DNA of 64,000 nt from Stagonosporopsis chrysanthemi (lineage: Eukaryota > Ascomycota > Dothideomycetes > Pleosporales > Didymellaceae): contig JAFISE010000105.1 of NCBI GenBank assembly GCA_022560025.1, positions 1 through 64,000 on the forward strand, written 5' to 3'. Shown in pieces: positions 23,681 to 33,844 of this stretch (positions are counted from its first letter, which is position 1; every line of letters begins with the position of its first letter). A model generated the notes under the pieces. The model was given only the letters and a program-made list of their open reading frames with translations, was not told where the DNA came from and did no database searches. Position numbers and translations under genes: made by a program.

Positions 23681-24633
23681 AACTTGGCCGTCTGTTTGTC
23701 GTGCAGGGGAAGGCGGAATGCACCACGCTAGGACGTTGCTTTTGCCTTCACCGCGCCCCTTCACCCCCATCCGCATCCCCTGCGACGGCGCAGGCCTGGG
23801 CTGATGAGGCAGCCAGGCACCCGGCGAGCTCGATCAGGACGCCTGCCGCCGCAGTGGGCGGGGGACGACGCCGGCTGCTGGCCCGCGCGGCACGTCGTCG
23901 CTGGACGTGTCGCAAATGCGCCCCATGCGTGCGGAAATGAAGCTTAGTGGAAATGAACCTTGTCGTCCCTAGCCCAGCTGCCCAGCGCCCATGTGCCTGT
24001 TGCTCCCCCAGGCCAGTGTCTGCAGCCCACGCTCCTTCAAGGCCTCTGCCGTCGTCCAGGCCGGCACATCTGCTGCACATTCCTTTCCCTTCACTGCCAA
24101 ACACCGCAGCGCGCGTGCCGACACTCCTTTGCCCGTTCCCTCCAGCTGTATACGCTCCTTAATTACTGTTTACACAGACGCCCTGTCGCCCGCCGCCTGC
24201 CGCCCGCCGCGCCGCCCCGAGTAGCCCTTTGTGACGCCCGCCTGCCGACCCTCAGCGACCAGCCTGCACCGAGACAGACACTCGCACGCATTCCGGGGTA
24301 AAGAAACGAAAAGCGAGAAACGCCACACGCCACTGCGCCGCCGCGACTCAGAATTGTCTCTCCCTCGATCGCCTGCTGCTACATGGAGCTTGCGTCCGCT
24401 GCTTGCTTTTGACCTGCCACTCGCTCCCCGCCCGCCTGGTGTGCCCCCGCGCCCGTATCGTCTGCACGTCTGCGTACGTCGACTCGGTGCCTTATATGGT
24501 CTCTCTCGGACGCACTCGGGTCACATCGCGGACATAGTCTGTGTCTCCAACAGCCTCTCGCTCTCCCACCTGCTCTGCCAAGCACCACCATCAACAACCA
24601 CACCACTCGTTGTCCCCACACAACGCCCGCCCA

Positions 24634-27600
24634 ATGATGGGTTTCCTCAGCAGGAAGAAAGACAAGGTGCTCGACGATGACGCCTCCAGCACGAAAAAGG
24701 CCAAGAAGGGCAAGAAGGCGCAGCAGGACGAGGCTAAGCCAGATTTCGACCTGAGCTCAGCACTCCCGAGCACAAACGACTTCAGGACGAGTCTGATCCT
24801 GCCTGGTCTTTCCACGCGCTTCAGCATGCTAAGAGAGCAGGACGACCCGAGTTCCAAGATTGGCAAAGCGAGCGACGACAGCGTACTGGCACCAAAGCGC
24901 TCGTCCCGACTGCACGAGTTTGGCTTCGCCCCTGGCGGGCTGTCTGATATTGCCGAGGTCTCGTCTCTGAATTCGTCCATCCGACCACCCTTCGCCAAAG
25001 AGCGGACTGGCTCGTTCGACAGCGACAGGACGGGGGAGGAGCCGGGAAGCATGATGACCCGCGCGCGGCCTGGCGAGGGCAACGTGCTGTTCGGTGGCCG
25101 TCAGAAGATCTACATGATCTCCAACAACAGCAGTGCGAAAGGCCTTGGTCGCACGCTGTATGACGACGACGTGAACATGTCGGCCTACCAGCGCCTGCGA
25201 GCCGAAGAGAAGGAGAGACTGCGTCTGGAAGCCGAAGCGTTCGACGACCACCACTCGCAGCCCTCGAGCCCAACACCGCTCAGCCAAAAGAGGGAAACCG
25301 CGTCCTCGACCACGTCCGGTCCGGAAAACACACGCACATCGACAGCCGCTACTTCGATAGCGTCTCAGGGCGCTGTTGATGCTCCTGTGACCTCGCCTGT
25401 TTCTCCTCCGTTCGCGGGACCTTTTGCAGCGGCCGAACCGAGCCGCTCAACAAACAAGGGACGGAGGCTTTATGATCAAGGACTCGATCAGCACATCCAA
25501 GACCAGCAGTCGTCAGCGATCAACAGGCTGAACTCTATCCAACGCGCCCGAGCACCGACCGGACGCTCCACCCCGCCGATTCCACTTTCTCACACGCGAT
25601 CTGCGACAAACCTGAGCGATCGGTTCCACCGGGGCCCCATGTTTCGCTCCGACAGCCCCAATGCAATGGCACATCATGGTGTTGCGCGGAAGAACTCTCA
25701 ACTCTCCAGTGGTTGCTCCAGCCCTGTCGTACCGCAGTCACAAACGCCTCCACCGGCGAGTCCGGTCATCAGCGATGTGGAGGAGAGGCCGCACCTGACC
25801 GCTGCGCTTCAACAGGGTGACCGTGGTAAGGCGACCGCAATGGGAGCTTTCAACAAACCAAAGGAAGCGTTCAGCGAGCAACAGTACACGGAGCGCCTGC
25901 GCCAGATGCAACCTGACCGGGAGGCGCCAAAGGAAGTACCAGGCTTCCCAGCTCCTGTCATGGAGGCCGTGTCCAAGTCTGACAGGTCGCCTCCCAGGAA
26001 GCCTACCCTTCGCGAGCGTGCAGAGCAAGAGAGGCGCAAGCGTGCTGAGAGCATTGGCCGCCAGAGGTCTGAATCGTCTGCGTCCTCTACCACCGAGCCA
26101 AGTCAAGCCGCAGCAGGCATTTCCGCGTTCCAGGCCGCTGCGAACCGCATGAAGGCTGCGGCCAATGCCATGCAGTCTCCCCCGCCTGCATCCCCGAGGT
26201 CATTTCAGCAGCAGTCTCCCGACGAGCCAGCGACTACGGCCTTCTTCGCCAGTCGCGACTCGAGCGATGCTGAAGAGCCCGCTCCAACACGGCCTACTAC
26301 TGCTCGCACTACGGATACTGCTCGTCGTTTCGAGAACTTGCCTGTCGCCACTGGTCCCGCGCCTTCGATCTTTGAGCATCCCGCTATGCGATCTCGTACC
26401 ACCTCTGAAGAGCAGGTCCCGCGGTCGGTCTCTCAGGCTTCAAGCCCAATGCCACCTCGAGGCCTGTCGCCTAAGCCCGACCTCATGGCACAGAGAGAGG
26501 TAGACTCGCCTACACTCGGACCCAACAATGGAGGACTGAGTGGCATGATCCGCCAACATCTTCGCAGCGACAGCAATCTTTCATCCAATTACGGTGAGAC
26601 AGACTACTACCCATCTGCGCCAGCCGGCCTCGCCATACAGACCCATGATATGGGGCTGCAGCCACGACAGACAGGCTCTGATTCTACCACACCAGCGGCT
26701 TCCAACTACAGCCACTCCAACCCATGGGATCTCGACGACTTTGATCAATCATCGCGTAACGGCCGCGGCAGCTCCAGCTCAGGTAGCCCTGTCGAAGGGC
26801 AGAAAATGCCGTCCACCACCGCCGGTCTTGGCCAGCAATGGGACTCCAGGCGGAACCACGAGCGTATTGCTAGCAACGAAACAGAAGGTGAACACGAGGC
26901 CTTCCAGCGCGATCTAGCCCAGCGCCAGCGCGTCATTCAAGAGAATCTCCGCGCCAGGGCTGAGGGTCGCTCTACAAGTCCGGCGCCGGGAGGATCCTCT
27001 GGTGGATTGAAGAACGCTCTCAACATGCTTCGCGCCAAGTCGAGCGGCGAATCATTCGCCGTTGTCGAAAGGAATCAGGCCGAGATGGCAAACAAAGGCT
27101 TGCGTAAGACGGCTCTGGGCAGCGGAGCAGGAAACGCTAGTACTACCTCGCTGGTAGGGTCCTTTATTGGTGAACACTGGAAGGGTGAGATGCCTTCTCT
27201 GAAGTCCAAGACATCTCGTTTGGGGCTGCAGAACGAACAAGACCCGCAGCGCGAGTTTCAGAGCCGTCAACGGTCCGGAACAGACAGCAGCAGGGTGGGA
27301 CGACCCGTAGGTCGCTCGCCCGCGATGGTGAGCAGGAGCTCCACTCGTGAGCGCTCTGGCTCCGGTACCTCTTCCGGCCGTTCCCTGAGTCGTGCTACCC
27401 AGCATCGCAATGAGCTTGACAGCGCCTACCCTCTGACTACTGAGAGACCATCCACCGATAGCCAGGGCGGTGCGCGATCGCGTAGCAACAGCTACTTCGA
27501 GTCGAAGCATCTCCAGCCAATTCAGACCAACACCTCCCATCCTCCGCTTCCAGTTCCTTCAGGCATCCCTCAGCCGAAGTACTCTCCAGGCCTGCCCATC

Positions 27601-28260
27601 TCACCGAGGCCTTCCCCTGGAGGCTACAGCAGCCCAAGCATGCACGCTTACCAGTCGCAAGCTTCGCCTATGCCTCCTTTCTCCGCGACACCCACCCCGC
27701 CTACCTCGAACCCTACGACGCCGAATGCCCCTGCTTTCAATACGAGCGCTGGTCAGCCACTCATCAGGCAAGGCATGCTGCGCAAGAAGTCGATTGCCAA
27801 ATCGGAAATCTCAGAGCCCGTGTTCCTGTCCACTACATCCATAATTGACACCGTCAGCCTTCCTGCTGGTGCGTCTTTGAAGAATGGCGCCGACCCACAC
27901 GTACCACCGCCTGTCCCACCCATCAACCCTATGAGGCGTCGCTTCGGATTCGGTCGTTCTGACAGCGAGAAGTCTTCGGACGGGCCGACAAGCCACCCAG
28001 ACGTCGATGGTTCACGAGCGCTGTTCACGGAGCCTACACATGCGCAGCCGGCTGAGCCACTGAGCCAAATTCCGCAGCCCAGGAACCGACTCAGGAAGAG
28101 TTCAAGCGAGAGCAAGAGCCTGCACGGCAAGGCGCAAGGTCAGAACGAGCATGTTCCTGCCATGCCTCCTGCTGGCTTCCACGGTCGCCACAACGCTGCG
28201 CCTCGCCCCATCAACACCCAGCCCATCGCCCAGCAAGATATGAACGGTGCCATGTTCTAA
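24634..28260 (+). CDS. large disordered conserved fungal protein, function unknown
   Basis: A single-exon gene of 1208 codons from the first ATG of an MMGFLSRKKDKVLDDD start; the frame is also open upstream but without an ATG. The protein is Ser/Pro/Arg/Gln-rich and largely disordered. The best ordered part is the N-terminal 200 residues, with a Lys-rich tract (TKKAKKGKKAQQ), DFRTSLILPGLSTRFSMLRE, GGLSDIAEVSSLNSSIRPPF, GNVLFGGRQKIYMI and YQRLRAEEKERLRLEAEA. Further islands are QRDLAQRQRVIQENLRARAE and a near C-terminal QGMLRKKSIAKSEISEP. Proteins of this wording occur widely in filamentous ascomycetes as uncharacterised proteins (recollection, not searched). The many SP/TP and RxxS sites suggest heavy phosphorylation. 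No enzyme motif was seen and no function is proposed. Confidence 0.88.
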   Translation: MMGFLSRKKDKVLDDDASSTKKAKKGKKAQQDEAKPDFDLSSALPSTNDFRTSLILPGLSTRFSMLREQDDPSSKIGKASDDSVLAPKRSSRLHEFGFAPGGLSDIAEVSSLNSSIRPPFAKERTGSFDSDRTGEEPGSMMTRARPGEGNVLFGGRQKIYMISNNSSAKGLGRTLYDDDVNMSAYQRLRAEEKERLRLEAEAFDDHHSQPSSPTPLSQKRETASSTTSGPENTRTSTAATSIASQGAVDAPVTSPVSPPFAGPFAAAEPSRSTNKGRRLYDQGLDQHIQDQQSSAINRLNSIQRARAPTGRSTPPIPLSHTRSATNLSDRFHRGPMFRSDSPNAMAHHGVARKNSQLSSGCSSPVVPQSQTPPPASPVISDVEERPHLTAALQQGDRGKATAMGAFNKPKEAFSEQQYTERLRQMQPDREAPKEVPGFPAPVMEAVSKSDRSPPRKPTLRERAEQERRKRAESIGRQRSESSASSTTEPSQAAAGISAFQAAANRMKAAANAMQSPPPASPRSFQQQSPDEPATTAFFASRDSSDAEEPAPTRPTTARTTDTARRFENLPVATGPAPSIFEHPAMRSRTTSEEQVPRSVSQASSPMPPRGLSPKPDLMAQREVDSPTLGPNNGGLSGMIRQHLRSDSNLSSNYGETDYYPSAPAGLAIQTHDMGLQPRQTGSDSTTPAASNYSHSNPWDLDDFDQSSRNGRGSSSSGSPVEGQKMPSTTAGLGQQWDSRRNHERIASNETEGEHEAFQRDLAQRQRVIQENLRARAEGRSTSPAPGGSSGGLKNALNMLRAKSSGESFAVVERNQAEMANKGLRKTALGSGAGNASTTSLVGSFIGEHWKGEMPSLKSKTSRLGLQNEQDPQREFQSRQRSGTDSSRVGRPVGRSPAMVSRSSTRERSGSGTSSGRSLSRATQHRNELDSAYPLTTERPSTDSQGGARSRSNSYFESKHLQPIQTNTSHPPLPVPSGIPQPKYSPGLPISPRPSPGGYSSPSMHAYQSQASPMPPFSATPTPPTSNPTTPNAPAFNTSAGQPLIRQGMLRKKSIAKSEISEPVFLSTTSIIDTVSLPAGASLKNGADPHVPPPVPPINPMRRRFGFGRSDSEKSSDGPTSHPDVDGSRALFTEPTHAQPAEPLSQIPQPRNRLRKSSSESKSLHGKAQGQNEHVPAMPPAGFHGRHNAAPRPINTQPIAQQDMNGAMF

Positions 28261-30395
28261 GTGCGGCACTGCTATCTACACGTCGAATTATTCGCCTGCC
28301 TCTCCTGGCACGCCTACAAAAGCAACACTTCACCTCAACACTTCACCTCAACACTTCACCTCAACAGGATCTTCAAGCTTTCTACTTCTGGACCCCCTTG
28401 TCCTCTTTTGTCTCTTGTCTAGATTATATACGTGTCGTCCGCGACCACGGCCTGGCCACTCTTCTTTTTTCTCTTTCCTGTTTCTTTCGTGTACTGCTGC
28501 AATATACCTCACGGTCTGTCCTCTCAGTGTGTTCTTGGATTTCTTTTAACGGTCAAAGAATGGGTAGGGGGGTCATTCGGGTTAATACGGAGTCTCTCTA
28601 CACATGGTCAACCGCGACCCGACACCGGGCTGGACACGGTTGTTTTGCCGGGGTTCGCTGGCTTTTTCTTTTCTCGCTCAAATGTTTAAGAAAGCCCATC
28701 TGGCTGTAACAACTAGCACACGTTGCGCCACATCCAAATAACAGCATCGCGCATTGCCATGTCAGCGTCCCCTTTCTCCATGCTTCCTTGCCCTTCAGAA
28801 CCCGTGCAGCAGTTCCAGTCCGCCCAACTACGCACAGCCACGCCACACTGGCATCCCGGCCCGCTGCAGACTTACAGGGTATGGCCAGTTCAGCTCGTAC
28901 AGCAGACAGGACTGTCAGGAGACTGGCTCTGATAGGCTGTTGTCGAACCAAAGTCTTTACCTAAACACACGTTCTTATGTTACGAAGATCTTCTCCTAGC
29001 TCTCTAGTAGGCTCTTTTTTGCTAGTAGTTTATTGCAAAAAGGTAGCTCTATAAGGAAAGAAGAGTAAGTAACAAACATAGTACAAGCTGTAACTAACAC
29101 TATCCTAGACATCCCTTCTGCTGTCCAAGCCGACGTGGCCAGCCCCTGTACAGTAGTCGTGCCTTTTTTATGCATGTGTACTGTCAAACTCGCAGCCCCT
29201 GGACCCCTCTGCAAGCTCCACCCGTTCGACCTGTCCAGGCGTGCGTGCATCGCCATCGCCATCATGGTGCGGGGGCCCAGTGAAAGCGTATCCCACAAGC
29301 GTGAACTTTGTAAACTGCACGGTGGCGCTGGCCCGGAGTGAACCCGTGCGCGGAATAGCCACAAAACCCCGGCCACTACTCAGTATGTATCGGAGATCGA
29401 CGCACGGCAAACGCAGAGCGGATAGAACTACACCAACGCCCTTTTTTAACAATGGCTGCTGGCACCTGTAGATGATAAAACGACACCCGCTCTGGCCGCA
29501 CGCGCTACAACACCACATACATCGAAATTTCAGTCAAATGGTAAAAAGAAAAAAAAAATACAGGAGGGGAGCAGGCGGGACGCACTGCATCGTCACCCTG
29601 CAGCTGCAGCGGCCAAGTCCTGCACCTGAGAGCCCCTGATCTACGCCGCGGCGCGTGGCTGCACGTTTCAGCAGCCGGCTCCTCTCCTCCCTCTCGGCAG
29701 GGCGGCGGCATGTGGGGCGCTCGACGCCAACGCCGACCACGCACGACAGCAACAGCCACAGTAGGATGCATGACTGGGAGAGCGGTGTTGTGAAAGCGGA
29801 TGAGGGCGCGGTTCGTGATGCAGGAAAGATGGCGGACAAGACCTGCGACTTGCTTGCCAGCGAGCGAGCGTAATTGGGAAGACCGTCTGCATGCCTGCTT
29901 GCTGCCGAGGGCGATTCTACACAGTAGATTGCGCTGCTGCTGCGCTGCTGCTGCGCTGCGCGCATCAGGAAGGGCGTGTTTTCTTTGTTTTTTGCGCGGA
30001 GCGTCAACGGCGTGCGTGGTACGCCCGCACGGCAAAAGCGTCGCGGCCCCCACGGTACCAGTGCCGCTCTTTGCGGTGCAATATGTGTCCAGCAAGCAGA
30101 CTTGAACGAATGCGGTCCTGCGAAGGCCGTTGTTGCAGCTTCGCGCGCTGTGTACTGTACTGTACTGTATGGACGACGCCACCCACGCACGCCAGGCGTG
30201 TCAGGCGTGTCAGGTCGCTGCAGATGCAGGAGTTGAGGGTGCGTGGATGCGAGTCAAGCCAACGTTTATTGTTCGACGGAGTGGGAATTAATTGTGCGCA
30301 ACGCGCGCATGAATCGGGTAGCGCTTGAGCAAATCTCACAATTCCCCGAAGCTTTCCTCGCCCCGAATCGCAGGAACAAAGGGGAAAGCGCGAGA

Positions 30396-30424
30396 ACGAC
30401 GACGACGACGACGACGACGACGAC
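30396..30424. repeat. GAC trinucleotide run
   Basis: About nine GAC units in intergenic DNA. Confidence 0.88.
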
Positions 30425-31043
30425 AAAGTCCAGAACAAGTCCTCGACAGTGCCCAGTCGCAATGCCTAGCTAACGCCCCCTTCTTCTCCGCACCCGCAGG
30501 CCTCGGATGTCTCCTCCTCCTCCTCCCCTCCCTCGCACCCTCCCCCGCATTCGAGCCCGCGCTACGGTATCTAGTATGTATGCAATCGCACGGCCCAGAC
30601 TTTATTCCAGATGCAATGCGCGCCCCCAAAACGCATGTAGGTACCTAGTGGTACCGTACCAATGTGTACAGTACTGTGGACGGCGCCACTAGCGCCCAGC
30701 CGGCCAAAACCTTGGGCGCGCGCTCCAGCTTGGGAAGGGAAACCCACACAGCAGACGCTGTGCTCGGGTCCGGCGGGACGCAATTCGATAGCTGCGCTCT
30801 TTTGCTCTTTCGATAGCTTAATTTCTGGGGGGGCACGGAGCCGCTGCAGTGCGACCAGAGGCTTTGCTTTTTGCGGACTCGCTGTACCCTCTGCGCCGCT
30901 CGAGGGCCAGGTACAAAACGTGCGCTGTGCCCGCGGCTTCTCTTGTGCTGGATCAATCCTTAGATATCTGTGCTTTTTTTTTGTCCACCTATTCACCTTC
31001 GTTTTTGAGACGCCCAGATCGCTTACCCTATCGCCTTGTAATC

Positions 31044-31075
31044 ACCCAACCCAACCCAACCCAACCCAACCCAAC
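31044..31075. repeat. CCCAA pentanucleotide array in CFEM gene leader
   Basis: Six or so CCCAA units end nine bases before the ATG at 31085, so they lie in the promoter or 5' UTR. Confidence 0.85.
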
Positions 31076-31084
31076 ACATCCACC

Positions 31085-31758
31085 ATGCGCTTCTCCGCCA
31101 TCGCCGCCTTTGCGACTTCGCTCGCCGTCGTCTCCGCCCAGGCACCGGATCTCTCGCAGGTCCCCGACTGCGCTGTACGTGCTCCCAGACTTGGAGGGCT
31201 TAATTGAGGTCTTGTCCATGCTGACCTCCATGACCAGGTCGCCTGCCTCGTCGCCGCCATCCCCGGCTCCGGCTGCGGCGTCACAGATGTCAACTGCCAG
31301 TGCACCACGGGCCAGGCCGCCATCACCGAAAGCCTGACGTCGTGCCTGCCGTCGCGCTGCTCTGCCGACGAAGTGCCTCGTACGTTCCCATCCCCAATTG
31401 CAACCCCCCTATTCCCCAATCCTCACTCCCCAATCTCCAATCTCTAACCCCCCTCCCAGGCGTCGCCCAGGCCCTCGCAGGCGTCTGCTCCGCCGCCGGC
31501 GTCTCAGTCGCCGTCCCCTCATCGCTGCCCACCGCCGCCGCCAGCTCCGCGGCCTCGGCTGCGTCGTCGGCCGTGTCCAGCGCCGCCAGCTCCGCGGCCT
31601 CGGCGGCCAGCTCTGCCGCGTCGTCGGCGGCTTCTGCGGCCTCGTCGCGCGTCGCGTCTGCTACGTCCTCGGCGCCTGCGCAGAGCACCGGTGGTGCGGT
31701 TGCGAATGCGGCGGGGCTGGGCGCTGTTGTGTTTGGGGTTGTTGCTGCGCTTTTGTAA
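31085..31758 (+). CDS. CFEM-domain, probably GPI-anchored cell-wall protein
   Basis: Small secreted protein of 176 residues from three exons (31085-31174, 31238-31379, 31460-31758). A signal peptide (MRFSAIAAFATSLAVVSA) precedes a CFEM domain with exactly eight cysteines (DC, AC, GC, NC, QC, SC, RC, VC). The domain includes GCGVTDVNCQCTTGQ, whose Asp corresponds to the haem-iron axial ligand in characterised CFEM proteins. A Ser/Ala stalk of about 70 residues follows. The C-terminus is hydrophobic (NAAGLGAVVFGVVAALL) after a small-residue site, as for GPI attachment. Family members act in haem uptake, adhesion or host interaction; which applies here cannot be told. Introns have good GT-AG ends and branch motifs. 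Confidence 0.92.
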
Positions 31759-32024
31759 GCGTGGTCTGCGTGGCGTGGTTGTAGTCGTGGGAGATGGGGA
31801 TGGAAAGAGTGAGAGAGAGAGAGCATCGAGGAATTCCATGGCTGGATGGCTGGTTGCCTGCCTGCCTGCCTGCCTGGCCCGTGCTGGTGTTGCTGTGTCG
31901 TACTGTACATATACATGACAGACTGAGAATACTACTACTGTAATACTCCGACTCTGTCCTGCCGTGCGAATATCTCTTAAACCCCCCCTCCCCCCCCCCT
32001 TTTTTTTTTCTTTCTTTGATTCCG
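31759..32024. other. convergent intergenic region
   Basis: Short 3' region shared by the CFEM gene (plus) and the next gene (minus). A tract of C then T runs lies at about 31981-32010. Too short for another gene. Confidence 0.5.
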
Positions 32025-33299
32025 TCACGCCCCATCCAACGCCTCCCTCCACCGCCCCGCCCACACCGTAAACTCATCCTCCTCCCCTTTCCAATTCTTC
32101 TCCACAAGCGCGACCGCGCTCTTTGCCTCGGCACACAGGTTTTCCAGCTCGGATGCGGCGGCCGAGCGGTCCAGGTCGTAGAAGGAGGATGCGAGGTCGT
32201 CGGCGAGGGAGGGGAGGGCGGTTAGGTGGGCCATGAGGGCGTCGAGAAGTTGCGGGGGTGGGAGGGTGCGAGCGGATGTGGTTGCTGGTTTGGTTTGGGA
32301 GGCGAGGCCGTTTGTGGTGGGGGTTTGTTCGGTTGGTGGCTTTGTGGCGGCGGCGGCGGCGGCGGTGGTGGTTTGTGTTGGTGTGGTGGAGGAGGAGGAA
32401 GAGGCCGTCGCAGCAGGGAACGTACTCAGCCGCCTCTTGCCCACAGCCTGATACATGATCCCGACCATCTTCAGCTTCCTCACGCTGCGATCCAGCAGCG
32501 CCTTCAGCTCGACATCCCCCTTGCGAATCTTGTTCTCCGCGCCGAAGAAATCATCCTCGTCCTCATCCTCACCACCACTCCCCTCCGCTTCATCCCCCTC
32601 GTCATCAGACTCGGCCACATCCTCCCCCCACTCCTTCATCTCCTCGACAGCATCGACCAATACGGCCCTCAACTCCCGCGCCCTCTGCACCACAACCCCC
32701 ACCACCCCGTCCCCACACACCCTCACCACCCCATCACACACATCCCACAACACCCCCGTCTTCCCCAGCACCTCGCGCCTCTCCTCCTCCGTCGCCTCTC
32801 TTCCGCCATCCCCCTCCCCCCTCGCACCCGCCATGCTGAGCACAACACCCAGCACGTCCCCCCACGCGCCCAGCACGCGCTGCACACGCGTCCGCACCTC
32901 GCCCCGCATGATGCGCCCCAGCTCGTCTGCCTCCCCTGGCCCCGGCACGTGCGCGGCGGCGGCGACCATTCCCGCCAGGGGACCGGAGGTCACGTCGCTA
33001 ATTTTGGCGATCAGCGCGCTGGGGGTTAGGGGCGGGGTGAGCAGGAGCAGCGAGAGCGTGGTGCTGTGGGATTTGAGGAGGGTGGTAGCCGCGGAGATGG
33101 CGGGGAGGGTGCCGGTGGGGAGGTCGCGGGGGCCGGAGAGGGTGCGTGTTGTTGCGGATGAGGAGGAGAAGGTGCTGGTGCTGGTGCTGGTGCTGGTGGT
33201 AGGTGCGGGTGTGAGCGAGGCGGAGAAGTGGGAGAGGAGGGTTTGGGTTGTTTGGAGGAGGGAGATGAGTTTTGAGAGGTCTTTTGGGGGCGGCGCCAT
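32025..33299 (-). CDS. cyclin-D1-binding protein 1-like (GCIP family)
   Basis: Single-exon gene of 424 residues starting MAPPPKDLSKLISLLQTTQ; the frame is open further upstream but without an ATG. Regions of all-helical GCIP/CCNDBP1 type include LIAKISDVTSGPLAGMVAA, VQRVLGAWGDVLGVVLSM, ARELRAVLVDAVEEMKEW and a C-terminal ASELENLCAEAKSAVALVE. An acidic linker (ESDDEGDEAEGSGG) and a Thr/Ala low-complexity tract separate the halves. In animals the family binds cyclin D1 and Grap2; in fungi its function is poorly defined. Two long plus-strand frames over the same DNA are GC-driven shadows. Confidence 0.75.
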   Translation of the reverse strand: MAPPPKDLSKLISLLQTTQTLLSHFSASLTPAPTTSTSTSTSTFSSSSATTRTLSGPRDLPTGTLPAISAATTLLKSHSTTLSLLLLTPPLTPSALIAKISDVTSGPLAGMVAAAAHVPGPGEADELGRIMRGEVRTRVQRVLGAWGDVLGVVLSMAGARGEGDGGREATEEERREVLGKTGVLWDVCDGVVRVCGDGVVGVVVQRARELRAVLVDAVEEMKEWGEDVAESDDEGDEAEGSGGEDEDEDDFFGAENKIRKGDVELKALLDRSVRKLKMVGIMYQAVGKRRLSTFPAATASSSSSTTPTQTTTAAAAAATKPPTEQTPTTNGLASQTKPATTSARTLPPPQLLDALMAHLTALPSLADDLASSFYDLDRSAAASELENLCAEAKSAVALVEKNWKGEEDEFTVWAGRWREALDGA

Positions 33300-33844
33300 G
33301 GCGGAGTTCGATGCGCGGTGCGCGCAAGGAGTTTTAGAATGTGAGATAAATCCAGAAGCGGATTTGGTTTGCTGCGCCCTGTGAGCTTGTGTGGGCTGCG
33401 AGGAATGTAGAGGAGTGTTTGGGAATATAAAAAAGTGTAAGTTTGGTGGGGTCTGCGACAGTACGCTTATCGATAGCTGACTCAAGACGAGTTCAAGTTT
33501 GCAGTTGATGCTTTCGGTGACTGAGTCATGCCACCTTCGAGGGGTAACTCACCACAGCGTCACGCATTCGTCGGTTGTGCTGCGATCCTCATTATTCGTG
33601 GGTCTGAGCAAGCATTAAATTGATACAGTGCTCAAGTATGATGACCCTGTACAGTACACCTTGTCTGGCATCTGCCTGCCATATTGCACCAATATTCTCC
33701 GACAAAGTCATTCGTCTTTGACCTGCAGTATTCCCCAGACGCTGCGGAATCACACTGCCTAGAGCTGTAGGACGGATTCGTCTCTCACTGATCTCAAAAT
33801 AGATTCAAAGACTGATTCATTCTCGACTACACAATTGACCACCA
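33300..33844. other. intergenic, no gene seen
   Basis: Upstream region of the GCIP-like gene and 3' flank of the reductase gene. It contains one TGTAC-type motif (33647-33659). Confidence 0.5.

Larger units (their letters stand above)
20560..24633. other. 4-kb gene-free region rich in simple repeats
   Basis: No frame here shows a recognisable domain. The region holds several distinct tandem repeats (listed separately), GC-rich stretches after 22000 and probably the long promoter and 5' leader of the gene at 24634. Open frames up to 263 codons occur but are low complexity. Confidence 0.5.
28261..31084. other. 2.8-kb intergenic region
   Basis: No supported gene; open frames of 70-225 codons on both strands are Cys/Arg/Ala-rich and unconvincing. 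The region contains a (GAC)n run at 30396-30424, TGTAC-type motifs at 30151-30169 and 30664-30677, and a CCCAA pentanucleotide run just before the CFEM gene. Confidence 0.5.

Noticed and set aside
22985..23776. 263-codon minus-strand frame
   Set aside because: Cys/Arg/Ala-rich with no domain, in repeat-rich intergenic DNA.
29505..30190. Overlapping minus-strand frames of about 220 codons
   Set aside because: Two frames are open at once with unusual composition; no motif supports either.
32226..33384. Two long plus-strand frames
   Set aside because: Antisense to the GCIP-like gene and of low complexity.
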